From NCBI GenBank assembly GCA_965277025.1, contig OZ255706.1:3534001-3598000 (forward strand): a stretch of 64,000 nt of DNA, read 5' to 3'. The notes below the pieces were generated by a model that saw nothing but the letters and a program-made list of their open reading frames with translations, made no database searches and had not been told where the DNA came from. Position numbers and translations under genes: made by a program. How positions within the stretch are numbered: position 1 is the stretch's first letter; the number at the start of each line of letters is the position of its first letter. Of the stretch, positions 49,580-58,038 are shown piece by piece. This stretch comes from Methylomarinum sp965277025. Its GTDB lineage: Bacteria; Pseudomonadota; Gammaproteobacteria; Methylococcales; Methylomonadaceae.

Positions 49580-49966
49580 ATGAGACATATTACCCTGGCT
49601 GCACTATTTAGCATCGCTCTATTAACGACTACTGCTGCACAGGCAGACGAGCACAAAAGTTATGGTGAACGCTTTGGCCATAAGGTCGTCAACGGCTTGA
49701 CCAACATGACCTTATCGGTTCTGGAAATCCCCAAGAACATCATTAACACAACCAACGAAAGTAATATTTTCTACGGCCTTACCGGTGGTTTGGCTAAAGG
49801 CATTATCAACACAGTCGGCCGCACGTTCGCTGGCGCCACTGATTTTGTCACGTCCCCGTTGCCAACCAGACAATTTGTCGAGCCAGCTTACCCTTGGCAG
49901 GATTATTTTGAAAAAGACACCAGCTATGGAAAAGTGTTTAACATGGATACCGAAGACGACAAGTAA
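49580..49966 (+). CDS. Exported small protein, TIGR04073-like (exosortase-associated)
   Basis: A 128-residue exported protein with a signal peptide (RHITLAALFSIALLTTTAAQ, ending AQADEH). The mature part, LGNMTLSVLEIPKNIINT-like (observed: GLTNMTLSVLEIPKNIINTT) followed by GLTGGLAKGIINTVGRTFAG, TDFVTSPLP and YPWQDYF, resembles the TIGR04073 family named for co-occurrence with exosortase systems. Function unknown. I prefer the ATG at 49580 over 49577 because AGGA is then 6 nt upstream. Confidence 0.65.
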   Translation: MRHITLAALFSIALLTTTAAQADEHKSYGERFGHKVVNGLTNMTLSVLEIPKNIINTTNESNIFYGLTGGLAKGIINTVGRTFAGATDFVTSPLPTRQFVEPAYPWQDYFEKDTSYGKVFNMDTEDDK

Positions 49967-50297
49967 TTTTTTATACCCCTACCCCCGCATAACTATCTAC
50001 ACATATTTTTCATCGCGCCCATGCTCCTTCGTGGGCGCATCAAAACTTCACGCTCTGCGTTCTTAAAGCGCCAAAACAAAGAATTTTTTGCTTAAAACCC
50101 AAGCTCTTGTTCCCTGTGGAAGTAGCTCCTGCTTCACGAAAATACAGCTCCCAAACCAAAACTATTCAGTAAGCTTGATCCTGCTTTGTTGAAGCGGAGC
50201 TTCTGGGTCGGGATTCCCAAGCGGGAGCTTGGGAAGCAGCAAGTAGTATTTATACCCCTACCCCGGGGAGGCACTGAACCAATCACCCATGATTCCT
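49967..50297. other. Intergenic region with hairpins and short repeats
   Basis: A 331-bp gap between converging genes. TTTATACCCCTACCCC occurs near 49968 and again near 50249. Two hairpins follow each other: GAAGC-GGA-GCTTC (about 50191-50203) and TTCCCAAGC-GGGA-GCTTGGGAA (50214-50235), the latter related to the dispersed repeats near the I-E genes. No gene or RNA recognised. Confidence 0.5.
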
Positions 50298-51899
50298 TCA
50301 GCGCTTCCCTGCTAATTTACCACCAAGAATATCCTTTTCCTGCTGATAAACCGACGTTTGAATCTCCAACATGCCTAACATGGTGTGAAATATATTATCA
50401 TGGCTTAAATGCTGATCTCGTTTATCCAACAAGTCATTGATACCTATCTCAAACTGATCTCCCAGCCAGATAACAGCCGCCACATGAATCTGCTCATCCG
50501 GCGCCATCATATACGGTAATCCGTGCAAATAAACGCCGTTTTCGCCCAATGACTCACCATGGTCACTGATGTAGAACATGGCTGTCTCAAATTGCTTGTC
50601 ATGAGACTTTAAAAAAGCAATCGTTTTCGACAAGAAATAGTCTGTATACAGCACGGCATTATCATAAGCATTGCTGATTTCTTCATTACTGCATTTTTCC
50701 AGCTGATTGGTTTTACAAACCGGCATAAATTTTTCAAATGCTTTGGGATAACGCTTGTAATAAGCAGGCCCATGATTCCCCATCTGATGAAGCACTATGA
50801 CGATATCGCCTGTCGGATGTTGTTTGATATAGTCATCCAGACCCACCAACATGCCTTCATCCCGGCATTCCTCATCGCAGACAGGATTGTTTGCGGGATC
50901 TTTGTAATTTTGATATGCCACCCGTAAAGCGACATCTTTGGAATCTGAATTATTATCCCGCCACAGTACATTCACGCCGGCATGCTGCAAAACATCCAGC
51001 AGGTTTTCCATTCTTCGTGCTTTGCTCTTGGAAAAATCATCCTTATCCAATAAAGAAAACATGCAAGGGACCGATTCTGCCGTCGAGGTTCCACAAGAGT
51101 AAAACTGAGTGAAACTGACAAGCTTTTCTTTAGCCAGATAAGGATTAGTTAGTTTGTCGTAACCATTCAAGGAAAAATGATCCGCCCTCACCGTCTCGCC
51201 CACCACCAAAACAACCAATTCCCGACTGGGATCCAGCCCTTTGGCATCCGAACCAATCACTTTGATCTGTATTTTTTCCTGACTTTTTAATTGATTCTTG
51301 GTGAATTTAACCAACGAATAGATATAAAATACTGGATTAGTAAAATACCTAAGCGGCTTGTGCTCGCGAATGAACGAGGCATAAAACTGAGTGAACGGAT
51401 ACACCACGATAGCGCTAATCACCAAAGCCAGCACAATCACTTTAACCGAAGATAACAATTCCGAGAAAAACGGGCGCTTCGGAATATTGACCTTATAAAC
51501 CCAGATAGCAGGCAATATCCCTAATACAAGCAAATACAGAAGTAACTTGCCATTGATCAAGTCTCGCGACTCAGCCAGGTCGGTTCTCAGTATATTGTCG
51601 ATCATATGATGATCGATCACCACACCGTAGCTGTCCATAAAATATGCCGCCAGTGAAGACAGAATCAACAGTAGTATGATGACAGGCTTTAACAGAAAGC
51701 GGGCACTGAACAGCGTCAATAAAATAACGATCCCATTCAATAAAACGACAAGCAAAGACAACAGAAAACCGATATTCTTCGCTGTCGGTGGATAAACCTT
51801 TAAAACATTGTTATAGAAAGTAAAATTTTCAAACAGGATAAAAAAAAGCGCGATAATAAAAATCACGCTGAACTTACTTCTCATAGGGATAAAATTCAT
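50298..51899 (-). CDS. Lipid A phosphoethanolamine transferase (EptA-like)
   Basis: A 533-residue inner-membrane enzyme: five N-terminal hydrophobic segments (residues about 10-175), then a periplasmic sulfatase-fold domain with VVGETVRADHFSLNGYD, the catalytic threonine in SCGTSTAESVPCMFS, and the metal site SDHGESLGENGVYLHGLPY. It transfers phosphoethanolamine to lipid A or another envelope glycolipid, lowering surface charge. EptA, EptB and EptC share these motifs; the CGTSTAES form and length favour EptA. Cysteine pairs (NPVCDEECRDE, VCKTNQLEKC) suggest the usual disulfides. Confidence 0.88.
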   Translation of the reverse strand: MNFIPMRSKFSVIFIIALFFILFENFTFYNNVLKVYPPTAKNIGFLLSLLVVLLNGIVILLTLFSARFLLKPVIILLLILSSLAAYFMDSYGVVIDHHMIDNILRTDLAESRDLINGKLLLYLLVLGILPAIWVYKVNIPKRPFFSELLSSVKVIVLALVISAIVVYPFTQFYASFIREHKPLRYFTNPVFYIYSLVKFTKNQLKSQEKIQIKVIGSDAKGLDPSRELVVLVVGETVRADHFSLNGYDKLTNPYLAKEKLVSFTQFYSCGTSTAESVPCMFSLLDKDDFSKSKARRMENLLDVLQHAGVNVLWRDNNSDSKDVALRVAYQNYKDPANNPVCDEECRDEGMLVGLDDYIKQHPTGDIVIVLHQMGNHGPAYYKRYPKAFEKFMPVCKTNQLEKCSNEEISNAYDNAVLYTDYFLSKTIAFLKSHDKQFETAMFYISDHGESLGENGVYLHGLPYMMAPDEQIHVAAVIWLGDQFEIGINDLLDKRDQHLSHDNIFHTMLGMLEIQTSVYQQEKDILGGKLAGKR

Positions 51900-51999
51900 T
51901 AGTTGTTATATTGCAAGGACGGGGGATGTGTTTTTATGACCATTCAACTCAATAAAAATTCAGTCACACCACTACTTCTGAAGCATACAAAAAACAAGA

Positions 52000-54900
52000 T
52001 CAGCCCACGACTTTGAATGAGCTGCCGCCCGCTTTGGTTTTCTGCATTTCTATGCGGGTTTTAACCCGTTTTTTTACCGCTTCCACATGCGAGATAATAC
52101 CGACTGTCTTACCTTGGGTTTTCAGGTTCTCCAAAGTACTCATCACTAAATAGAGCGACTCTTTATCCAGGTTACCGAAACCTTCATCGATAAACAACGA
52201 ATCAATAGCATGGCCTTGATCAGCCGATTCAGCCAGTGACAATGCCAAAGCCAGGCTGACAACAAAACTTTCACCGCCCGACAAGGTTTTAGGTAAACGA
52301 TGACTATTGTTTTGCCTGGTGTCTTCAATCAACAGGGCAAAACCTTGTTCGGTCGGCTTGTGGCGAAGATAATAACGTCCGTTTATTTTCTCCAGAATTT
52401 GATTGCTTTTTGACAACATTTTATCAATCAGAATCTGCTGCACCTGACGGCGGAACACCATACCTTTTTCATCCTGTGCTATAGCCAACTCCTGTTCGCT
52501 TTGTTCAAGCTGTAATTGATGTTGCTGTAGTTTTTCCTCAATCCGTAGTCGTTTTTCTTTTGCCGCCTGTTGCTTGTTCAATTTATTTTCCAGGCTGCTG
52601 ATTTCCTGACGGACAATATCGGCTTTTTCCTGAATTTGCTTTAAATCCTGCGCCAATTCTTCTTCATTTTTTACATCTTCCAGATGGCGCTTTTGCAGCT
52701 CAAGCTTTTCGGCCAATTCTGACTGTTGTTGCTCCAGTTGCGCCAATTCCTGTTGTTGTTGCTGTAACTGTTGTTTCAGTGCCGGGAATTGTTCGGCCTG
52801 TTTGATTGCCGTGCTTAATTCATCAATATTATTTAACGATGTCTGTTCCAATTGTCCTGATAATTGCTGCTGGCTTTTTTGCAAAGCCTCTTGCTGCTCG
52901 AAAAGCTGGCGTTCTTTTTCGGCCAGTAATTTTTGTTTTTCAACAATCGCCAATTGCAAACCAACAGATTCTTCCTTGTTCAACTGCTCTGTATATTGCG
53001 TTAATTTTTTATTCAACGCATCAACATCCTCCTGGCAGAACAATCTTTTTTCTTCAAGACCAGTAATATCATCATTCAACACGTTTATCCTGGCCTGGCG
53101 GGTTTTATATTCCATGCGACGCTGATTCAGCCGGTCGAAACAAGCATCTTCCTCACCGGCTTCCGGCAGCTTTTCCCCCACTTGAACGAGCTGCTCGGCA
53201 AGCTGCTCCAGCAAGGTTTTTTGTTCTGTTTTTCGTTGCTCGAACAGTTTTTCCATTTCCACCAGTTCACGTGGACGGTTATTCCATTCATCATTCAGCT
53301 TTTCATATTCCTGTTGAGCCCGTTCCAATGCTTTTTCATTTAATTCCTGATTGCTTTTGATTTGCCCAACCTGATTATGCAATTTCGTACAACGCCGAAT
53401 CAGCTTGTTAATTTCAGTTAGCTGTTCTTTTTCTTTTTTAAGCTCCTTTTTGACTGAGGCCGGGTGATTGATGTTTACCCGCGAACCAATATTCAAACGA
53501 TTCGCCAACACTTTCCATTGCGACACCACCTTTTCCAATTGCTCTTCTTTATACGCCTGTTCACCTTGTAATTTTTGTGCTTCTTTAAGTTGCAGCTGCA
53601 AGGCGACCTGCCGGGTTTTCAACTCTTTAATTTTTAACTTTTGATCAGCCAATGCCTTTTTGGAATTTTCTGTTCTTGGCAGCTTCTCAACGTAGGGGTG
53701 ATGAATCGAGCCACACAATGGACAAGGCTTACCCTCTTCCAAAGTATTGCGATATTTTTCAAAACGTTTCAACAGCGCTTCGTACTCTACCGCTTTTTCC
53801 AGCATGCCAAGAATATTTTCTTCTTTGACAATTTCCAACGTCAGAAGATGAGCTTCATCTTCCAACGCCTGCTCATCAATATCCAGCTTTACCTGTTTGC
53901 GTTCGGCAAAAAAAGCGAAAATACCACCCTTGTTTAACTTGGCATTTACCTTAGCCAAATCATACAACTCGATAAAGTCATCGACCCGTTCCTGTTGCTC
54001 CAGTTTCAAAGCTTCCAGTTCTTCAAAGGATTTTCCGTGAGTGATGTCCTTGATGGTCTGCTCAGTCTCCTGAAGCTTTTGTTGCAATTGCTTGATGGTA
54101 CGTTTTTTTTCCTTAACCAGCGCCTGCTGTTTTTTTAACGCAGTGTTAATGTTTTTTGTCCATTTGGCATGTTTTTCCAGGTTCTCCTCAAGTTTGGCAA
54201 TTTCCTCACGAAGACTTTTCAATTTGCCAATTTCAGGAAAATGCTCCACTAAAAGCTTGTCTTGCTGGTGTTCGCGTAACCATTTCTGCGTAAATTCCAG
54301 TGCTGATTTTTTCTCTGCCAACTGTGTGCTGACTGACTGTAACAAGCTGGTTTCTTGCGGTAATTCCTGCCTTAACGTCGAAACCTGCCGGCGAATTTCT
54401 TCAATCACTTCCTGTTGCCGGGCAATCTCTTTATCATCCAGCTGTTCGATGCTCTTTTCATCAGCTTCCGGCAATTGTTTTTGCAATGCGTCAATTTCCT
54501 GCTGAAAACTTTTCAGTTGCCGGTGAACCTGTTCAACCTGCTGCAATTGTTGATTGTAAACGGATAACTGGTCTTTAAATGCCGTACTGAACTGTAATGC
54601 TTCAGTTTCTTTAACCGTTTTCTCAAGGTTTTCGCAAGACTGTTGCAAAGCCTGCTTTTTTCGCTCCAACCCTTGTAGCTGGGTTTCTATCTGAGTCAGC
54701 GACCGGGCAGAGTCCAGTTGCTGTTCGATTTCAGTCTGTTGCGACTGAAATTCGAGCTTTTGTTCCTTGAAATCTTCCAGGTCTTGTTCAGCAGCTTCAA
54801 TTTCTACCTCCGTCAGCACTGGGATAGCGTCCAGATCCTGCTGAAGCAACTTGACCTGCTGTTCGACTTCCTGGTGTTTTTGCTCAATTTCATTGCGTTT

Positions 54901-55449
54901 TTTCTGGTAAATATCCTCACCGATAATCTTTTCCAGAATATCCATACGCTCGGTATCAAGCGCATTCAAAAACGCAGCGAATTCACCTTGGGCCAACACC
55001 ATGGTCTGGTTAAATTTATGCAGATCCAGACTGGTCAGCTCAATGATTTTTTGCCGAACCTGTTGCAGATTGTCAGCCAATAGTTTGCTTTCTTGATCCA
55101 CCAGTTGAAACAGTTTCATCTCGGCCGGCAGAACCTCGCCATCCGGCTTGTCATCTTCTCGCCTGACCGACCAAAAAGCCCGATATACCTGGCTAGCCAA
55201 AGAAAATTCCACCTGTGCAAAACAATCTGCCGTCTGTTTGGTCATAACATGCTCGGCAGGCTTGTCGAAACGATAGGTTTCACCAAACAAGGCCAACGAT
55301 ATTACATCCAGCAACGTCGACTTGCCTGAGCCGTTTGGCCCCGTTATAGCGAAAACACTGGCATCGGCCAATAGTGGACGGGTAAAATCCAGCCGCTGTT
55401 CACCTGCCAACGATTTAATATTCTTAAAATATAAATTCAGTATTTTCAT
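52000..55449 (-). CDS. sbcC: SbcC, DNA repair ATPase
   Basis: A 1149-residue SMC-like ATPase. The N-terminal lobe has FKNIKSLAGEQRLDF and Walker A ITGPNGSGKSTLLD; long coiled coils very rich in Gln and Glu flank a zinc hook CPLCG at about residue 575; the C-terminal lobe has the signature LSGGESFVVSLALALSL and Walker B FIDEGFGNLD. With the SbcD nuclease it opens hairpins and protein-blocked DNA ends. I chose the ATG at 55449, giving the family start MKILNLYFKN. sbcD, which normally lies directly upstream, is absent; the upstream 215 bp are non-coding. Confidence 0.93.
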   Translation of the reverse strand: MKILNLYFKNIKSLAGEQRLDFTRPLLADASVFAITGPNGSGKSTLLDVISLALFGETYRFDKPAEHVMTKQTADCFAQVEFSLASQVYRAFWSVRREDDKPDGEVLPAEMKLFQLVDQESKLLADNLQQVRQKIIELTSLDLHKFNQTMVLAQGEFAAFLNALDTERMDILEKIIGEDIYQKKRNEIEQKHQEVEQQVKLLQQDLDAIPVLTEVEIEAAEQDLEDFKEQKLEFQSQQTEIEQQLDSARSLTQIETQLQGLERKKQALQQSCENLEKTVKETEALQFSTAFKDQLSVYNQQLQQVEQVHRQLKSFQQEIDALQKQLPEADEKSIEQLDDKEIARQQEVIEEIRRQVSTLRQELPQETSLLQSVSTQLAEKKSALEFTQKWLREHQQDKLLVEHFPEIGKLKSLREEIAKLEENLEKHAKWTKNINTALKKQQALVKEKKRTIKQLQQKLQETEQTIKDITHGKSFEELEALKLEQQERVDDFIELYDLAKVNAKLNKGGIFAFFAERKQVKLDIDEQALEDEAHLLTLEIVKEENILGMLEKAVEYEALLKRFEKYRNTLEEGKPCPLCGSIHHPYVEKLPRTENSKKALADQKLKIKELKTRQVALQLQLKEAQKLQGEQAYKEEQLEKVVSQWKVLANRLNIGSRVNINHPASVKKELKKEKEQLTEINKLIRRCTKLHNQVGQIKSNQELNEKALERAQQEYEKLNDEWNNRPRELVEMEKLFEQRKTEQKTLLEQLAEQLVQVGEKLPEAGEEDACFDRLNQRRMEYKTRQARINVLNDDITGLEEKRLFCQEDVDALNKKLTQYTEQLNKEESVGLQLAIVEKQKLLAEKERQLFEQQEALQKSQQQLSGQLEQTSLNNIDELSTAIKQAEQFPALKQQLQQQQQELAQLEQQQSELAEKLELQKRHLEDVKNEEELAQDLKQIQEKADIVRQEISSLENKLNKQQAAKEKRLRIEEKLQQHQLQLEQSEQELAIAQDEKGMVFRRQVQQILIDKMLSKSNQILEKINGRYYLRHKPTEQGFALLIEDTRQNNSHRLPKTLSGGESFVVSLALALSLAESADQGHAIDSLFIDEGFGNLDKESLYLVMSTLENLKTQGKTVGIISHVEAVKKRVKTRIEMQKTKAGGSSFKVVG

Positions 55450-55499
55450 CTCATAACGGCCCATCAGGGCAAGAGGTTAAGCCAACGCAGAAGAGCCTC

Positions 55500-55585
55500 T
55501 GCCTAAGGAAACGCTGAACAAATCATCCATGCTTTGTCAGCGACCGCAAAATGGAAATACGATTCCCTAAGAGGCCAAATCAGTG
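55500..55585. repeat. Copy of a dispersed repeat (end segment)
   Basis: TAAGGAAACGCTGAACAAAT and CATCCATGCTTTGTCAGCGA then CCGCAAAATG; the reverse complement of the end of the element at 60590-60650 (GTCGCTGACA then GGATGATTTGTTTAGCG). A shorter relative is at 46755-46782 (CTGAACAAATCATCTATG). It sits between the divergent sbcC and the acyltransferase gene. Confidence 0.55.
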
Positions 55586-55712
55586 CAAATGGACTCAATT
55601 ATAACCGTGCCAGTGTATTTTTACATCTGCTAAAAAAACCCATTAATTGAACAGCGTTTAATTTTTCATTATAGTACACTTGAGTCAACAGATTATTTCC
55701 TGGGAAACCGTT

Positions 55713-57869
55713 ATGATTTACTCATTAACCAAGCGCTTTTTATATCGATTACTTAAATTATTATTTCGCGTCGAAATTCATGGACTGGAGCATTATCACC
55801 AGGCTGGTGGACGGGTCTTGATTCTGGCCAATCATTGTTCTTTTCTCGACCCATTGTTGCTAGGCGTTTTTTTACCCGACAAAATCACCTTCGCCATCAA
55901 TACCTATATTTCACAGCAATGGTGGCTTAAGCCATTTTTGGGGTTGTCGCATGTGTTCCCGTTAGACCCACCCCACCCCATGTCGCTCAAGGCTTTGATC
56001 CACCATATGCAAAAGCCGACTAAAACGGTTATTTTTCCTGAGGGCAGAATTACCGTCACAGGATCATTGATGAAGATTTATGATGGCCCCGGCATGGTAG
56101 CGGATAAATCAGGTGCAACTATTCTGCCGGTTCGGCTGGAAGGAACGCAATACACGCATTTCTCCCGCTTGAAAAATATCGTCAGGCTGCGTTTTTTTCC
56201 GAAAATCACCATTACCATCATGCCGCCTACCCGCATTCAGGCGCCGAAAGAAATTCACGGCCGTCATCGCCGCGAATATTGTGGCAAATTACTGTCGGAC
56301 CTGATGACCAACATGATGGTTGAAACCAGTCATTATCAGCGCTCAATTTTCTCGGCTCTGTTAGATGCCCGCGATATTCATGGCGGCAAACATACAGTCG
56401 CCGAAGACCTGGAAAGACAGCCATTGAGTTATGATGCCCTGATCACACGCACACTGGTTTTAGCGAAATATCTGGAAAAAATCACCCAGGCAAACGAAGC
56501 GATTGGCATAATGCTGCCCAACAGCACCAAAAGCCTCAATGTCATTCTGGCACTGCAATATCTTCAGCGAACACCCGCCATGCTTAACTATTCCACCGGC
56601 AGTAAAGGAATGATATCGGCTTGTCGCACAGCAAAAGTCAAAACAGTACTAACCTCCAAACGTTTTATCGAACTGGCTAAACTGGATGACGAAGCGACCG
56701 AACTGGCTGAACAGCTAAACCTGGTTTACCTGGAAGATCTGGCAAACGAAATTTCATGGGCAGATAAAATTCAGGGCCTGTTGCAAGCAATAACAATTAA
56801 TTTCTGGTACCAGCGCAGTCAAATAAAACCATCTGCCCCGGCAGTGATTTTGTTTACCTCAGGTTCTGAAGGAGAACCTAAAGGCGTCGTATTATCCCAT
56901 AGTAATATTCTGGCCAATCACAATCAGTTAAAAGCGCGTATCAGCTTTAACGCTCAGGATATTGTCCTTAACTTTTTACCGATGTTTCATTCCTTTGGCT
57001 TTACCGTCGGTACTATGCTTCCTATTTTGAATGGCATGACCACCTTTTTCTACCCCTCCCCTCTACATTTCAGCATCGTGCCTGAAATAGCCTACGAAAT
57101 TAATGCCACGATCATGTTTGGCACCAACACCTTTCTGGCAGCCTATGCCAAAAAAGCCCACCCTTATGATTTTTTCAATATGCGTTATGTTGTCGCCGGA
57201 GCTGAAAAACTGCAGGAAAATACCCGCCAGATCTGGATGGAAAAATTTGGCATTCGTATTCTGGAAGGCTATGGCGCGACTGAAACCTCTCCAGTTACGT
57301 CAGTCAATACGCCTATGTATTACAAAGCCGGAACAGTAGGCCGCATCATGCCAGCGATGCAATACAAATTACAACCTGTCCCAGGTATCGACAGCGGCGG
57401 ACAATTACATGTCAAAGGGCCGAATATTATGCAGGGTTATTTGCTACCACAAAACCCGGGACAACTGGTGCCACCGGAATCTGACTATGGCAAAGGTTGG
57501 TATGATACCGGCGATATTGTCGATGTGGATGATGAAGACTACATTACGATCAAAGGCCGCAGCAAACGTTTTGCGAAAGTCAGCGGTGAAATGATTTCCC
57601 TGACTGCAGTCGAGCAACTTGCCAGCAACGCCTGGCCGGATGATCATCATGCCAGCGTCAGTATTCCCGACCCTAAAAAAGGTGAAATGATTGTTTTGTT
57701 GACGACACATAAAAATGCTACCGCCAAACAACTGGCTACTGCATCTCCTGGTGTTGCAGCCATCAGCCTACCTAAAACAGTGCTTGTGGTAGACAATATT
57801 CCTGCTTTGGCAACGGGTAAAACCGATTATCCAACAGCGACAAAAATTGCGGAAGAACAGTTATCTTAG
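55713..57869 (+). CDS. aas: Bifunctional acyltransferase / acyl-ACP synthetase (Aas-like)
   Basis: A 718-residue fusion. The N-terminal PlsC-type acyltransferase has NHCSFLDPLLL (HX4D) and VIFPEGRITVTGS at residues about 43-120. The C-terminal AMP-forming ligase has ILFTSGSEGEPKGVVLSHSN, LPMFHSFGFTVG, EGYGATETSPV and YDTGDIVDVDDEDYITIKGR. It re-acylates lysophospholipids with fatty acids activated on ACP. The ATG at 55713 is preferred; a TTG at 55680 would add 11 residues. E. coli Aas is 719 residues, essentially the same. Confidence 0.9.
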   Translation: MIYSLTKRFLYRLLKLLFRVEIHGLEHYHQAGGRVLILANHCSFLDPLLLGVFLPDKITFAINTYISQQWWLKPFLGLSHVFPLDPPHPMSLKALIHHMQKPTKTVIFPEGRITVTGSLMKIYDGPGMVADKSGATILPVRLEGTQYTHFSRLKNIVRLRFFPKITITIMPPTRIQAPKEIHGRHRREYCGKLLSDLMTNMMVETSHYQRSIFSALLDARDIHGGKHTVAEDLERQPLSYDALITRTLVLAKYLEKITQANEAIGIMLPNSTKSLNVILALQYLQRTPAMLNYSTGSKGMISACRTAKVKTVLTSKRFIELAKLDDEATELAEQLNLVYLEDLANEISWADKIQGLLQAITINFWYQRSQIKPSAPAVILFTSGSEGEPKGVVLSHSNILANHNQLKARISFNAQDIVLNFLPMFHSFGFTVGTMLPILNGMTTFFYPSPLHFSIVPEIAYEINATIMFGTNTFLAAYAKKAHPYDFFNMRYVVAGAEKLQENTRQIWMEKFGIRILEGYGATETSPVTSVNTPMYYKAGTVGRIMPAMQYKLQPVPGIDSGGQLHVKGPNIMQGYLLPQNPGQLVPPESDYGKGWYDTGDIVDVDDEDYITIKGRSKRFAKVSGEMISLTAVEQLASNAWPDDHHASVSIPDPKKGEMIVLLTTHKNATAKQLATASPGVAAISLPKTVLVVDNIPALATGKTDYPTATKIAEEQLS

Positions 57870-57881
57870 GAAAGTGCTTAC

Positions 57882-57910
57882 AAAATCAATGACTTGTCTC
57901 CATTGATTTT
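57882..57910. repeat. Hairpin related to the dispersed repeat
   Basis: AAAATCAATG (57882-57891) and CATTGATTTT (57901-57910), 13 bp after the acyl-ACP synthetase stop; the same stem as at 48841-48869 and 60544-60572. It may serve as a transcript end. Confidence 0.6.
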
Positions 57911-57960
57911 AACAGCGAATCCGCCCTCCGGGGCTGGTTTTTATCCACACCTCATCAATA

Positions 57961-58002
57961 TTGATTTAAATCAGCCCTCGATGTATTTAGTAATAATATA
58001 AT
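57961..58002 (+). promoter_or_regulatory. FNR/DNR-type promoter of norZ
   Basis: TTGATTTAAATCAG (57961-57974) matches the FNR/ANR/DNR half-site consensus TTGAT-N4-ATCAA with one mismatch. TATAAT is at 57997-58002. With a start 7 bp after the -10, the box is centred at -41.5, the class II activator position. Induction under low oxygen or by NO is therefore likely. Confidence 0.8.
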
Positions 58003-58038
58003 CACTCGTTTACCACATTTTTTAATAAGGATGTCAAC

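Noticed and set aside
53641..55083. Plus-strand frames of 98-137 residues across sbcC
   Set aside because: They are antisense shadows of the Gln/Glu-rich coiled coil and show only Phe/Ser/Leu-rich low-complexity sequence.
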